Positions 1-12,788 of a DNA stretch of 64,000 bases are shown one piece after another; the stretch's first letter is position 1, and each line of letters begins with the position of its first letter. The position numbers and the translations under genes were made by a program. This DNA is from Bactericera cockerelli. Its lineage: Eukaryota > Arthropoda > Insecta > Hemiptera > Triozidae. The stretch covers positions 26,877,755 through 26,941,754 of the forward strand of contig CM044958.1 in the NCBI GenBank assembly GCA_024516035.1, written 5' to 3'. The notes beneath the pieces are model-generated. The model saw only the letters and a program-made list of their open reading frames with translations, was not told the origin of the DNA and did not search any database.

Positions 1-3000
1 TTTTCAAAGATTCATCTCAATTAATTCAAGATTCGTTCGTGACTTGTGTCAGACACCGCACGAAACTTTTTTTAAAAAATAATAATTGATTAAACGTCTT
101 GTTAGACAGTTACAGAATCAATGGGTATACAATATACATAATAAGTTTAAATTAATGCTAGGTAAAGTACTTACCTCGTTTTTACTTTTTTTCTTCTTCC
201 TTTTTTTTAAAAACACTAAAAAATGTATGATAATCATTATACATGGTACAAGATTGGTATATTCTTTTAAGAAAAGATTTTCTAAAAGTAAGGGAGAAAA
301 AACCATTTCAGTAGCAAAGTTCCGATTCTGCACCAGTAAAGTATATTATTGGTAATAATATAAAAAATGGATTTAAATTGAGAAACAATAGAATCGTAGG
401 TATTGGCACTTTTATCACATCGTATTGAAATTGAAACACCCCTTTTCCTACAAATAACTACGATAGAATTTTTTACCTCTACAACTACATATGAATATTG
501 TATATCGACTAGGTATCGATAATTCAGTATTCAGACGACCCCATTTCATGACAGACTTTTCTCATCCCCAAACTTCTCCCCAACGCCATATTGAATACCG
601 AATAAATTAGGTGATTTTATTTACATGGTGGAGTGATGTTTCAGATTTCTCAAGGGTATTACCTTGAATATGGAAGACACGGGGACTCCATACTGTAAAC
701 ATAAACATCTAAGTAGGTAACTAAGTATTATGTGTTCCTTACGTATAATAAATATTTATAACGTCAATATATTCACGATATACAGATGTACAGTTGTACA
801 CATACAAAACATAGTAATGTAATATTTCCATGTGTAAAACGAGGAGGAGAACGTTTTAGTTACATAATTATAATGAATTGACACTCACGACTCAATTATA
901 AGGAACACAAGACCCCTTAATTCTCTGAATAATTATTTGTAGTCTAAAAATCTATAGAATCTATAGAATTTGTAATAGTCAGTGGTGTCTGAGTCAATGA
1001 ACTGACACACGTTCGACATCCTGGAGTTCGACCGTTCAAGGAATCAAATGACATAGATGTGCAAGGACTTTGAAAGCACTTAAACTTTGCCCTCAAATCT
1101 TTTCCATTAAGAAGATTAAAAGTGAATTGATTTCTCGAGCTTTCTGGTATTCTTAAAGATGCTGCTGTGCCATAGCTAGGAGTACATACACTTGAATACA
1201 AGCAGTCCATTCACACCCCCCGCTCTGGCCCGCATTCTGCTAGTTTTGACTGCTAAAGTCAGAGAGATAGGAAAAACTAGGAGAAAAGTTGAAGCAGATT
1301 AGAACGTTCCCTAGTTATTTTGTACCCGAGCCAAGTCTGGGAATTGTTTGGGAGATAGTTTTGGACGCGTTTTATATTGCGGTTCATCGTTGTGGTTGCT
1401 GATGGGATAGCGAAAAACAAAAAGCCGTCCATTCAATTCGTGCTATGCCTTGACCTTGTACTCGGGCTTTCGGTGAGGTAGAAGTAGAACCTCGTCTATA
1501 TGCACTGTAAGGAACACTATGAAAAATAATAAACATAGTATAAATAGGTTGTTTAATTAAATTCTAAATTTCAGGTGCATTTCGAAAGCACATTTATGAG
1601 AATAATCTGCGTTCAATCACCGTTGTTTTAATGTTTCATCGTCCGTTTGTAAATTTATCATCAGTACAATTTGTACATACAAAGCTTATAATTTGTATGA
1701 GTGTTACCTGGATGTTTTCATACCCTAAATGGCTGCCAGCCACGAAGAAAAACTGTTATTTTGGAAAATAGTGACTTTCAAAGCAGTGCAATTGTTTCAT
1801 TAGTGTTTCATAAATTTTCACATGGTTTGCATGATTACTCAAATAACCTCATTGAATTCTCTATACTAAGTGGCGAAAAAGTTTTTTGGTAGCAAGAATT
1901 AAATGAAGATTGATAGAGTGTAGGGAAAACTCACCCTCCAGTAGGCAAGTCCCAAGTTAAACTTTTTGTCATAATTATTTAGCCTAATTATTTATTTATC
2001 TTTTCTGTATTAATTTCACCTGAAGGTAAAAGGTTCGAGAAAACTTTAGCCTTGGTTCATGAAAGGAGATGAAGTATTGTAGAGGGGGAGTAAATAATTT
2101 CAACTCCATAGAAAGAAAATTTTCAGACTCATCTGGAAAACTTTTCGGTGTCTTTTGTCAGTGACCCTTCTTCTACTTTTCTATATTTTTGGAAAATTGT
2201 AAAGGTGACTTGGGAATAGTTTTACAGGAACCGAAAACGAGATGCCGAGGGGTCTGCACAGGATTCCCAGAACACAAGGGTGAAAGAGCGCTTTCAATGG
2301 GTATTGATTGTCATTTGGGTGAGGTGACTACTATCACAGACTCTAATTATACTGAAATTTCTTTAGATTCCAAGCACTAAAGGGATAAATTTCCAATGAA
2401 CTTGGTTCCATGGTGTTAAATCATCGCTTAACAAAGGAAGAGAAAACAGCGATAAATTTTACATTATTTTAAGGGAAAATTCTTTTGAAGTTTGGTGGAA
2501 GACAGAAATGTTGCAGACTTTTTGACCTGTAAGCTTACTGGAGCTTGAATTTTGGGTAAAATTGATTTAGAGATTATGTGAAATTTTATAACTGCTACTC
2601 TTCATTTAAGTATATTTTAATTATTATAAGGTTATTTTTATTTTGGCTACTTAAACATCTACTTACTATTGTAAATGAAACTTCATCGAACATTTTCAAT
2701 AATAATAAGAGCAAAGGAAAAAGAAGTTTCAAGAGACCATTTCCAGGAAACTTACAAGAAAATTAGCCTGCAGGTTCTGCTGTTCTTGTTCTGAGATAAA
2801 AAGCAACCATAGGAGATAAATATAAGATGTTGCCTCTTCTTGCAGCAATTGTGAAACGAATAAACGAAAACCATATGGAAAAGCTGTGCATATAGTATAC
2901 AGGGTTGTAAACGACTGACGCAAGCAAATTATACGTACTGGTACAATGCTATTGTTAGTTATTGAATTTACAATTTATGATTAACTGGTGTGAACGTCAA

Positions 3001-3082
3001 CCAACTTTCCTAATGCCACCAAAAATCGGTCGAAAAACCACCTATAGCGAAAAAACAACCAATAGTAGCTTGGTAGCTAAAC
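1..3082. other. AT-rich stretch, no gene recognised
   Basis: No coding frame resembling a known family, no tRNA and no repeat shared with the rest of the window was seen. The short open frames here (under 90 codons) have AT-biased composition and no motifs. The part around 1200-1500 is somewhat richer in GC but shows no clear exon. A CAGGGTTG-like DNA-transposon end occurs near 2900 without a visible partner. Confidence 0.5.
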
Positions 3083-3094
3083 TATTTTATTTAT

Positions 3095-3415
3095 AAAGTC
3101 ACCGTGGCAGAGTGAGTTAGCGCGCTAGGCATTGCACACACGGTGACCTGGGTTCGATCCCCAGCGGGGCAGAATTTTTTCTGCTCTGTTCTTATGTGTT
3201 CGGGGTCCACTCATACCTCGTGAGAAAAAATGAGTAGTTACTTGTATGAGTAACGACCAGTGGCGGCATTACCAGAGTAAAAAGAAATTAGGTAATGTAA
3301 TAGAATAATTCGAAAAGTACAGGAGGCTCTTAGTAATGCTGCGCTACCCACAAAAAATGTGAAGAGGCCTTGTGCTTCACCACAAATAAAACCATACAAT
3401 ACAGTACAGTACAGT
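3095..3415 (+). mobile_element. tRNA-derived SINE, family A, copy 1
   Basis: A short interspersed element of about 320 bp. The head (about 3101-3172) is tRNA-like, with an A-box-like stretch (gagttagcgcg) and a clear B-box (GGTTCGATCCC at about 3153), the internal RNA polymerase III promoter. The body is non-tRNA and ends in a short ACAGT-type simple repeat. It is flanked by a perfect 12-bp direct repeat TATTTTATTTAT at 3083-3094 and 3416-3427, the expected target-site duplication of LINE-mediated retroposition. A second copy with the same body lies at 36881-37184. It encodes no protein and would depend on a LINE reverse transcriptase not seen here. Confidence 0.85.
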
Positions 3416-3427
3416 TATTTTATTTAT

Positions 3428-3861
3428 TTATTGAAAGTATCATTCATTTGAAGTTGTCGTCCTGTAATAAATAAATACTCCTTTTATCATTTTTTTTTTT
3501 TTCTTTTCACTAACATAAGATGCATTTTTTACTTTGATAATACAAATAACTTACCCTGTATCAAATTATGCAGCTATTAGTAAATTACTAATGCATTATC
3601 AAGATGATAACCTACTTTAGCCGTATCCTCATGAAGGTAGAAAAGAGCGCATCTATAAATTTATCAAGCTATTAAAATAACCAAAAACTCTAGACTAGCT
3701 CTCAATTTTAATTTGAATATAGTACCTAAAGGAAGAATGCTAGCAATAAAACAGTATGAAATCATTCCTGTTGGAAAGACCATCTGACATTTATCACCAG
3801 GAATATAAATATTATTTAAACAAAATCAAAAAAAAAGGACAAATGAAATTTTGCTTTAAAA
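3428..3861. other. AT-rich spacer, nothing recognised
   Basis: Contains a poly-T run near 3488 and no coding or repeat signal that I could support. Confidence 0.5.
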
Positions 3862-4499
3862 ACAGTAGAAATCGTTTAAACCGACACCATTTATAACGAA
3901 CAATCGGCTATAGCAAACAAAATCTCCGGTCCCTTGGAGATGTTTAGTCCTGCAGAACTTTGTCAATAAGTGACCTGTCTAATTTAGATCATTTTATTAG
4001 CACCTAGAAGTTGGTATTGTTTCAGATTACATAAATACATACGTACATACATAAATGTACATATTTCATATCTTACGAAGTTTCCTTATAACGTACCTAC
4101 ATTGTTCTCCATGAAAATGAGTTTATTTGTGCCATTAAATCAGAAAATAGTTCGAATAACTATTTTTTTTTTTACCATTGTAGAGAAGTACATTTTACTC
4201 ACAATAAAATAAATATTAATTGATTCATTTTTCTTTTCTTTTTTACATATTTTAAACATATTCAGAAAATTGTCTAATTTTTTTTCTTGATCCTCTAATT
4301 CTCAAGTCTATGGATCTAATGATTGAGAACTGTGTGTTCACCCAATGTTTCTCTATAAGCTATAAGCGATACACATCGGATATAGTGAACTTGTTCCTTA
4401 TAGCTATAGCCGATATATCGATCGGTTATAGTGAAAATCGGCTATAAGGAACAAATCTGTCCGGTCCCTTGAAGTTCGTTTTAAACGATTTCTACTGTA
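3862..4499. mobile_element. pogo/Tigger-like MITE
   Basis: A non-coding DNA transposon remnant of about 640 bp. The ends are inverted copies of ACAGTAGAAATCGTTTAAA (3862 onward; reverse complement ending near 4498). Subterminal CGGCTATA motifs and a CGGTCCCTTG-type motif recur near both ends. The CAGT-start terminal repeat with repeated TATA-rich subterminal motifs is characteristic of pogo/Tigger relatives in the Tc1/mariner superfamily. The expected TA duplication is visible on the right (TA after 4497) but not on the left, so the end is mutated or my boundary is off by a few bases. No transposase frame is present. Confidence 0.6.
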
Positions 4500-6140
4500 G
4501 TTGAATGTAGTCATTGTTTATGGAAAATCTGAATATGCAAAAAATTCAGGTCGATCCATTCAAGATTTTGAAGTTGACCTTGAAATAACCTTGAAAAACA
4601 AACATTGACTGTTCTGCAAAGTTTGTCATAACATGTCCCCATTTGAGCTATGAAAATGATCTCGGAATAGATTTTTTGTATAACCAACAGGGGCTGAGTA
4701 ATCGCGCTGATGGTTCACTTAAAATGAGACACCCTGTATATTAAAAAATCGAGAATTGCTAAAAATATTTTTTTATTAATTATGAATGTATTTTAATAAA
4801 TGTATTAATTTAAATGTTAACTCAAATAATTTGACCGATTAACTGATTGTCTGATTCTGGTTCAAATACAACCGATATACTTATTCAGTTTTGTGTTAAT
4901 AAGGAACTACATATACGAATATCAGAGAGCTTTACCTTTTCTGCATCATCAAAGACGTATTATCCCTCAAGCGGAACAAGTATCCCAGGCACTAATTGCT
5001 TCCCGAACCAATGAATTTAATCAGAATATTTTGTAGACCCGGAAATATTGAAACGAAATTTTCCAAAACGTGTAGAATAGGGGCACAAAGAGATCATTTT
5101 AATCTCTCAAAGGGATGTTGCAGAAAGAAAGGTTTGTCGAGAAGCATGGAAGAGTTTTATCCAGGTAGAGAATTCATTAGATTGGATTGTGTCGAGGCCA
5201 CAGCTTCCCGGCGCGGCTATGAAATGTAGAATATCCGAGGCTTTTACTTGAAGAAAATTAGGAAAAGCTCTACTGAAGTTCGTTCTGGAGAAATGTTTCC
5301 GGGAGAAAAATAGAATGCGTTTGTACGTAGGTATTGCTTTTGAGAATAATTTATTATTCTCAAAAGCTATGTATATTGGTACAGACAGATTGAAAAGTAC
5401 CTTTTCAATACGTAGTAATAGTCATTTTGAGGAGTTGTATTAAGAGATGAAAGAGTCATTATTATATGTAGTACGGATACTTGCTATGTATACATCAGTA
5501 TGTATACAGAGGGAGAAAAGACTGGTCCAGTGGGAAAGGGAAGAGTGAAAGTGTGCTTGGTCTAGTGTACACACTATAGTTTCTCCCCACAAATCCAAAA
5601 GTTGAAACCTGAGAATAATAATACAGTGTGTGTGTTTCTTACTTTCTGGTGGATGTGAGGAAACTTCCAGCTCAGCGTAAACACAACGAAACACCAGACC
5701 AAAGTTAACTCCAATTAAATATTTGCCAAACAAATTAGTAATGCTTTAGGAAACAGAAAACCACAAACACTAGGTGGAAATGTTTAGGGCTAAGCTCAGT
5801 GAAATACGAAAGAAGCGTCCTTGTTAAGGAATGCTTCAGCAATCAGCTTCAAAAATAAATTTGATAACAATTCGACGTCCCTGGAATTCAGATTAAAATT
5901 CAAATGTAAAGCTGAAAATCTATGCTGATAAACCACAAAGGTCAAACGATATTAAACTGAACATAATAAGCACTTTCTGACCTTTCTGTAATCGATGTAA
6001 GTCAAAAATCAGTATCAGGAAACTTGGATTTTGAAACATGCTATAATATCTTCGTATAGTTCACCCATTTTGTGATTTTACGAGTACAATTGCCAATTAA
6101 AATTATTTGTAACAAGGTCTGTTTTCATCTAGGCTAGGGT
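4500..6140. other. AT-rich stretch with one DNA-transposon end
   Basis: A GACACCCTGTATATTA motif at about 4728-4742 looks like the end of a mariner-type MITE, but I could not find its partner. The 77- and 97-codon open frames in this stretch have no recognisable motifs. No gene called. Confidence 0.4.
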
Positions 6141-6182
6141 CTCTTTCTTTCTTTCTTTCTTTCTCTCTCTCTCTCTCTCTCA
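6141..6182 (+). repeat. (CTTT)n(CT)n microsatellite
   Basis: A pure pyrimidine tract: about five CTTT units followed by about nine CT units on the + strand. Confidence 0.95.
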
Positions 6183-6416
6183 TTCTCTGTCTCTATCCTC
6201 TATCCAGGGTTTATTCTTACATCTACATAATATGGTGGGGAGAACATTTTCAGAGTACACATAAAATACGGTAGAGGAGATGAGAAGAAAATTAGGAAAT
6301 TTCAATGTATCAAAAAGAAAATCAAGGGGTATTATTTGTGTGAGGTTTACAAATCACAGAACCACTACTAGTGTAAATGTAGGTACATAATAAACAATAT
6401 CGTAAATAAAACCTAA

Positions 6417-6800
6417 TTAACCGAACGTAGTGAGGTAAAGAAGTGACCTCACTAAGTGCGGTTCTGTTTTAACTTGGGTATTGGACGATTTGGCTTTCAT
6501 TTGTCTATCTGTCTATTCATCGATTTTTCCCAACCGGATTCGTCAAATTGTTGAAATTTAGTATACAAGTTTATTGGGGTCCCATGATTTTACCTATTGT
6601 TTTTGGCCGATTTATAAGGCCACTCGGGGCCGCATGATGGCCGTTTTGGTGAAAATTAAAAAAAAAAATCTAATTTTATTTAACTAAGCAATAATGTTTC
6701 ACTTTTGTAGAGTCGTTCACAAATATTATTTAATTTGGATAAAGAAATTTGTGATAGTGAAAACTAAGGGGGCCTACTGTAGTAAAAAATATCAAAAAAG
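6417..6800 (+). repeat. Dispersed repeat R2, copy 1
   Basis: Shares a co-linear but diverged sequence of about 380 bp with 59136-59485. Both begin TTAACCGAACG, carry a GTTTGTCT/CTGTCTATT stretch, then TTGTTGAAATTTAG, GGCCGTTTT and TGTGATCGTGA-like blocks. No terminal repeats or open frame are evident, so the class is unknown. It could be the tail of a LINE or an old DNA element. Confidence 0.65.
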
Positions 6801-8260
6801 CGCCCCAAAAGTGGGCCTAACGCTTAATATGAAAATTATAATCCGATAATAGATCCGTGCGGGGTCTACGGTTAACAGAACTACAAGTTAAATTTATTTA
6901 TTTTTAAATAAATTATAATAATTTTAGGTAACAATATTTTTAATAATTTAAAAAATTCATTAATCTATAGATCAATTTATACATTAATATTAGCGAGAGA
7001 AGATAATAAAGACTGGTAAAAACAAGTGAATAGTAAAATCGTAAATGGGAACAAGCAGGTATGTTGACACAGAAACATACCTTCCAAGTGAAATGTGAAA
7101 CGTTAATCCAAGTAACAGAATCAGCAGAAACTTCCAGACAAGCTTCTCTTCTATCTCTCCTTCAGCATGCTGACACGTGTGCCAACTTGAATAGGAAAAG
7201 TTGTTTGTCAAAAAGGGACACTCATGCAATAAGTTGGGAAGTAGAATAAAGGAAATTACAAATTGTAGCAATCCGAATCCTCAAGCAGCAAGCTCAATGG
7301 ATTAAAAAACTAGTAACATATCAATATTAACATTATATAGCGTTATTACATATCGATCAAAAATCCACAGAGGTAGAAAACTTTATTATTGTTAATTTTA
7401 TATAAAAAAATTGTTACCTATAATCCTATATTACTATAGGTTTAGCGTGCAATTTATTTTTTATTATTTACACTTTATTTTTTTCTACAAAACAATCAAC
7501 AATAAAATAATATGAATAAAATAAAAATAAACTTAAAAATCTGTACAAATAATATAGAACATTATTAATTATTAGGTATTTACAATTGTTTTATAATCCG
7601 GGGCGAAGTTAATGCCTTAGGCATTCTCTGTCGCTACAACTGTATCGAATTTCTATTTAGAATTTCTAGAGTAATTATTTTACCCCAACGAAAGGTTCTA
7701 GTCCTTGTATATCTCAGGACAAGGATACCAATAGATATAGTTAGAGCTGTAAGTAATTATTTTTATAGCGAGTTAATTTTCCGGTTCCGACTATCAGCAA
7801 TACCCAGAACTTAATGAACACTTGGACATGAGAGAGGGGACAGCCAGGGGACATAGAAATTATTGACTTTATTTGGAATCAATTTCAACAGAGTTATGTA
7901 TAGTGTGTTCACAAAACGAGAGTAAAATAATAAGGAGAATGCTCTGATGAACACCCGAGGTAAGAAAAGAGACAGCTAGGGACCAGCAGGGTGATAACGA
8001 GATTGAGAAGAAAAGTATACAGTGTATAAAAAACGACACCCGACTGCACCAAGCCCCGAACCTTTTTTTCCAAGGTAAAATTAATAAAAAATTGTGCATT
8101 CTCAAGCATGGTATTACCATTGACATGCGGAAATATTACAGCAATTCTTTTATTTATCAATATTATTTATCTCTCTTTCTCTCCTTTCCTCATTCATGTA
8201 TCTTTTATTATGATTATTCATTTCATGGATGTTTATTCCAAAACATTTTCGTTCTTTTTT
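6801..8260. other. AT-rich stretch, no gene recognised
   Basis: Very AT-rich around 6880-6970 and 7430-7560. Open frames on both strands between 6990 and 7271 overlap each other and lack motifs. Nothing else supported. Confidence 0.45.
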
Positions 8261-8264
8261 CGCT

Positions 8265-9350
8265 TCTCATCCGTCTCACTCTGTCTACCTTTCTTCTCTC
8301 TTTCCGTGTCACTATGTCTTCCTATTCTTCTCTCTTTCCTTGTCACTCTGTCTACCTTTTCTTCTCTTTTTCCGTGTCACTCTGTCTACCTTTCTTCTCT
8401 CTTTCCGTCTCACTCTGTCTTCCTATTCTTCTCTCTTTCCGTCTCACTCTGTCTTCCTATTCTTCTCTCTTTCCGTCTCACACTGTCTTCCTATTCTTCT
8501 CTCTTTCCGTCTCACTCTATTTTCCTATTCTTCTCTCTTTCCGTCTCACTCTGTCTTCCTATTCTTCTCTCTTTCCGTCTCACTCTGTCTACCTTTCTTC
8601 TCTCTTTCCGTGTCACTCTGTCTTCCTATTCTTCTCTCTTTCCGTCTCACTCTGTCTTCCTATTCTTCTCTCTTTCCGTCTCACACTGTCTTCCTATTCT
8701 TCTCTCTTTCCGTCTCACACTGTCTTCCTATTCTTCTCTCTTTCCTTGTCACTCTGTCTACCTTTTCTTCTCTTTTTCCGTGTCACTCTGTCTACCTTTC
8801 TTCTCTCTTTCCGTCTCACTCTGTCTTCCTATTCTTCTCTCTTTCCGTCTCACTCTGTCTTCCTATTCTTCTCTCTTTCCGTCTCACACTGTCTTCCTAT
8901 TCTTCTCTCTTTCCTTGTCACTCTGTCTACCTTTCTTCTCTCTTTCCGTCTCACTCTGTCTTCCTATTCTTCTCTCTTTCCGTCTCACTCTGTCTTCCTA
9001 TTCTTCTCTCTTTCCGTCTCACTCTGTCTTCCTATTCTTCTCTCTTTCCGTCTCACTCTGTCTACCTTTCTTCTCTCTTTCCGTGTCACTCTGTCTTCCT
9101 ATTCTTCTCTCTTTCCGTCTCACACTGTCTTCCTATTCTTCTCTCTTTCCGTCTCACTCTATTTTCCTATTCTTCTCTCTTTCCGTCTCACTCTGTCTTC
9201 CTATTCTTGTCTCACTCTGTCTTCCTTTTCTTCTCTCCTTCCGTGTCACTCTGTCTACCTTTCTTCTCTCTTTCCGTCTCACTCTGTCTTCCTATTCTTC
9301 TCTCTTTCCGTCTCACTCTGTCTTCCTATTCTTCTCTCTTTCCATTCTTT
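8265..9350 (+). repeat. 34-bp pyrimidine-rich minisatellite array
   Basis: About 30 tandem units of 33-34 bp with core CTCTCTTTCCGTCTCACTCT followed by GTCTTCCTATTCTT. Variants have TACCTTTCTT in place of TTCCTATTCTT, or GTGTC for GTCTC. The + strand is almost pure pyrimidine apart from one or two G and a few A per unit. Because 34 is not a multiple of 3 and the unit contains no stop codon in any forward frame, all three + frames stay open for more than 400 codons. These frames translate to Ser/Leu/Phe-rich repeats and are by-products of the array, not genes. Confidence 0.95.
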
Positions 9351-9509
9351 ACTCTTCTCTTCAGGTTCTTCTCTCCTATAATAGGTGACAAGCTCCAATT
9401 AATCTTTATCACCATTACATTAGATCTCGTCTTGCCTCTGTCTCAGCTCAACTGACATTGCCTGATTTCTCATTTCTATATTAACTTGACTACCTTCCGC
9501 TCACTCTCC

Positions 9510-9600
9510 TCTATCTCTCTCTATCCGTCACACACACACACTCTCTCTCTCACACACACACACTTTCTCTCACACGAACACTCATTATAAACGCACACAC
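9510..9600 (+). repeat. (CA)n/(CT)n microsatellite cluster
   Basis: Alternating short CACACA and CTCTCT tracts downstream of the minisatellite. Confidence 0.9.
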
Positions 9601-11160
9601 ATCTTTTCTCCATCCCTCCTTCTGAATCTTTCTCTGAATTTCTCTCTCTCCCAACAGACTATATTCTACTCTTTTTCATCACTTTTCATATCATGCCTTT
9701 TTGATTGGCATTAAAAGTATTCATGTTTATAGAGCTTGAAACATTCCATTTAATTTTCTATTTGCTTCCCTCTCCCGTGTTATAATACTAATAATAATGT
9801 TCTGAGAGTAGAGCAGGGAGCTAGCTGGCAGCTGGCACTTGAACACGTGTGTTTAGGCGTTGTGATAGACAGCCGAGATGATCAGAGCGAGTCATTGCTG
9901 TAACTAGAACATTTCAATCAATGCAACGCTTATTCTCAGAATAATATTATGAATATGCATTGAAAATTAATTTTATTATTATGATCGTGTTTATAATCAT
10001 TGTAGAAAAAAATTGCCTTATATTCACAGAATTGAAATAAGGCGAATTCCAGTTAAGATTGGTTCAAAATCCCAACAGCCAAAATAATATTTTTAGGTGA
10101 GTATTAGCAGTTTCGCAATAGTTAGGTACTCAGAATAGTGAATTTTATTGTTCCGAAGATATAGGTAACGAAATTCTTGTATTGCTGGCAGATCAAACTC
10201 CAAAGGTCGAAAAAATGTCGGAATCTGGAAAGTTAATCCCGATGCTGCCTAACGAAAATAACCATTTTCATCCCTTCTACCCATTTTATCCCTTGCGGCA
10301 AAAGGGATTGGGATGAAAATAACTTTCCTTTCAGAATATTTTTCTCTATTTCTCCTGCTATATAAAAAGATCTGAAAATTTAGCACGCTAGGGTCATTGA
10401 AAAGAAAGGTGTGATATTCATTTAATATCACAACTTCAGTTTAAGTATTACTATTAGAAAAATACTAAAATAAATTTGGACACGCAAACTTATCAAGATT
10501 ATATACTTATCAATAATCATAATTTGAAGAGGATGGCCGAGATTGCCATAGGCAATAATCACGTCCTTATTACATTAATTTATTGTAATTTCTTACTTAA
10601 TGTCAAATAAAGAGTCTTTTTATTATTATTAATTTAATTTATGTGCATTTTGACTCTACCAAATTTTAATATTATTCCGAGGGAAGGATGACGACAACAA
10701 AAAATAAAAATAAAAAGGTAATGTTTTAAATGGGGAAGCCAATTCTCAAGTCCGAACTTGTGATCTCTATTTTGTCTGGTTAGAGAACAAAACTCCAGGC
10801 TCCAGGGTTGTCTCCTAAATTTGAACTGTGAGACCGCCCATTGTTATTTCCTAAGTACAAGATTTTATTTATACCTATATTGTTAAGATTATCTGTATTA
10901 TTCTCATTTTTGAGCTGTAAGTTTTAGTTTTCGCATTAGGGATTGAAGAAGTCAATGAAAATTTGAAAAGAACAACAAGGAAGTCTTCTCTTCTTTTCTT
11001 ACCAAAATTTTGTCCATTATCATAATTACTTATCATTAATTTATCAAGTTTATTTTTACGAATTTTCTCCAACGTTCGAAAGAATACTGTAGTACTTTTT
11101 CTATAGGTACTTTTTCTTCGCACGAAGACAGAAAGAAGTGTCTGAGGGAAGAGAATGTAT
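9601..11160. other. Unique AT-rich stretch
   Basis: No gene or repeat recognised. The interval 9800-9960 is less AT-biased and non-repetitive and could be regulatory, but nothing in it is diagnostic. Confidence 0.4.
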
Positions 11161-11164
11161 TTTG

Positions 11165-11260
11165 ATCATAACTCGTGATTCACCTTAAATGGATAAAGTG
11201 TTTGGAACTTCAAAATTGCTAGATTCCTAGGTCGCGGGTTGAATTCCCGTCGGGAACAAA
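11165..11260 (+). mobile_element. Degenerate tRNA-like SINE head
   Basis: Contains a TGGATAAAGTG A-box-like stretch followed about 45 bp later by a B-box-like GGTTGAATTCC and the typical post-B-box CCGTCGGGAAC. The middle does not fold well into a tRNA cloverleaf. Most likely an old tRNA-derived SINE fragment. Confidence 0.4.
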
Positions 11261-12084
11261 TATTTCTCACAAATTAGGTATCTCTCGTATTTATGGTTCT
11301 TTCTTCCCTTCTTTTATTTTACGACAGTAAGACTTCCAGCATACTAAAAGTATTTTATTCTACTTATAACTAAACAAACAAAGTGTATTATAATTATGTA
11401 AGAAACAAGTATTCAGTATTTTAAAAATATCTCGGTACAAGAAATTACAACAATCTGGTTTTCAATTTTCATCCTCTTTTTTTTGCTGATGAGAAATTCA
11501 AGTTTGCAGAGACTAAAATCATGCTGGTTATTGTTCCTACTCCCTAATCATCTCTCCCTCCACCTCCCCCTGCTCCTGCCTCTTCCCCTTCCTCCTCTCC
11601 TTGTTTCCATTTTCTAATGTTTGAACTCAAACAAAAAGTTCGCGCTTTATTATTATTATTAGAAAAAGAGAAAACGAAAGCAATAAAAAATATAAATAAT
11701 TTAATGAATTTTACTTGAAAAAGAAATGGAAAGAGAACCCAATGAAAAAAGAAGAACAATTTCGACAGTAAAAACAACAAGGACGAAAAGAAAAATAATT
11801 AAAGCTTGATTAATTTTCAGGGTACAGGGTATTTTATAGATTCATGGTCATGCTGGATTCATGCATCTCCAGAACAAGCAACCATACGAAGTATAGGAAT
11901 ACCCTGAAAATGCCAAATCCCGCTTTCTGAGAGCCTCACATCTTAATTGAGGGAACGCGAAGACATCAATTTGACTTATGACTGAATGAGACTTTGGTAA
12001 GGAAAACGTCTAAAATCACACTGTACAGTTTAAAAATAAAATAGTATGGATAAAATAATAGGTAATATCACCTTAATTATACTG
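11261..12084. other. AT-rich stretch, nothing recognised
   Basis: Contains a C/T-rich patch at about 11548-11610. The reverse-strand 78-codon open frame over it is low complexity. No gene called. Confidence 0.45.
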
Positions 12085-12269
12085 CCGATTAAGACTATTA
12101 AAGTCCCATTATTCCAGCAGTAAGCCCAAGACAATACATATTATTATGTAGTAAAAATCCCAAATGGGAGGATAACTTGTCATGTCCCGGATAGGTTTCG
12201 AACCCACGACCTCTAGAATATTAACTGGATTCACCGAGTGCCGCCTTTACCATTGAGCTACCGGGACAG
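12085..12269 (-). mobile_element. tRNA-derived SINE, family B, copy 1
   Basis: On the minus strand the head (12269 down to 12183) starts GTCCCGG and ends CCGGGAC, a perfect 7-bp acceptor-stem pair. It has an A-box (TAGCTCAATGG) and a B-box (GGTTCGAAACC). The region between the presumed anticodon arm and the B-box is longer than in a standard tRNA, so this is a SINE head rather than a working tRNA gene. The body (about 100 bp, with AAGTTATCCTCCCATTTGGG and CTTGGGCTTACTGCTGGAAT) is shared with the copy at 26243-26430. Confidence 0.8.
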
Positions 12270-12434
12270 ACTGTTACGATCGTTTTAACAATGTAATAAG
12301 ACCGATTTGATAAAAAAAATTTACCTACATATTATAGTTAGATCATTAGCTAACGAAGCCACACTATATCTGTAACTGTATGAATTGCCATCAGATAATA
12401 TTTAAAAAAAAGCCTTATAAGATTTTTTATGAAT

Positions 12435-12788
12435 TAATACAGTTTTCTCCCCGAAGGGACCCGAAAACTGATATTTTGGGTCAAGCAAAGCTCGACCCAC
12501 CTTGAGAAGTACCCCCCCTTCCCTACCGTTTCGGACTTAATTTTCCTCGTACGTCATCAATATAGAGCCATTTTACCTTGTGAGAACTTCCAAATTCGAA
12601 CTTCCCATGAGAACCTTTTTGAAATTTTCCATGATAAGACAGGTAGTTCGGTTAGGTTAGGCCCGAGCTGGGGGTCCTTGCTTCAGTGAATTAAAATGCG
12701 GAGCTGGCAAGCATTTAAGTGGGTGGGTCGAGCTTTGCTTGACCCAAAATATCAGTTTTCGGGTCCCTTCGGGGAGAAAACTGTATTA
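12435..12788. mobile_element. 354-bp MITE with about 64-bp inverted ends
   Basis: The left end (TAATACAGTTTTCTCCCCGA onward through GGGTCAAGCAAAGCTCGACCC) is repeated inverted at the right end (GGGTCGAGCTTTGCTTGACCC through GGAGAAAACTGTATTA). The interior 12490-12690 is nearly identical to the reverse complement of 24545-24745, the right end of the larger neighbouring element. The MITE therefore looks like an internally deleted relative of that element. It carries no open frame. Confidence 0.75.

Noticed and set aside
8092..9455. Three overlapping forward frames of more than 400 codons (Ser/Leu/Phe-rich)
   Set aside because: They are by-products of the 34-bp minisatellite, which has no stop in any + frame. 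No start context or non-repeat domain.
12183..12269. Functional tRNA gene (minus strand)
   Set aside because: The acceptor stem pairs, but the anticodon region is poorly paired, the spacing to the B-box is too long, and the same head plus body recurs at 26243, so it is a SINE.
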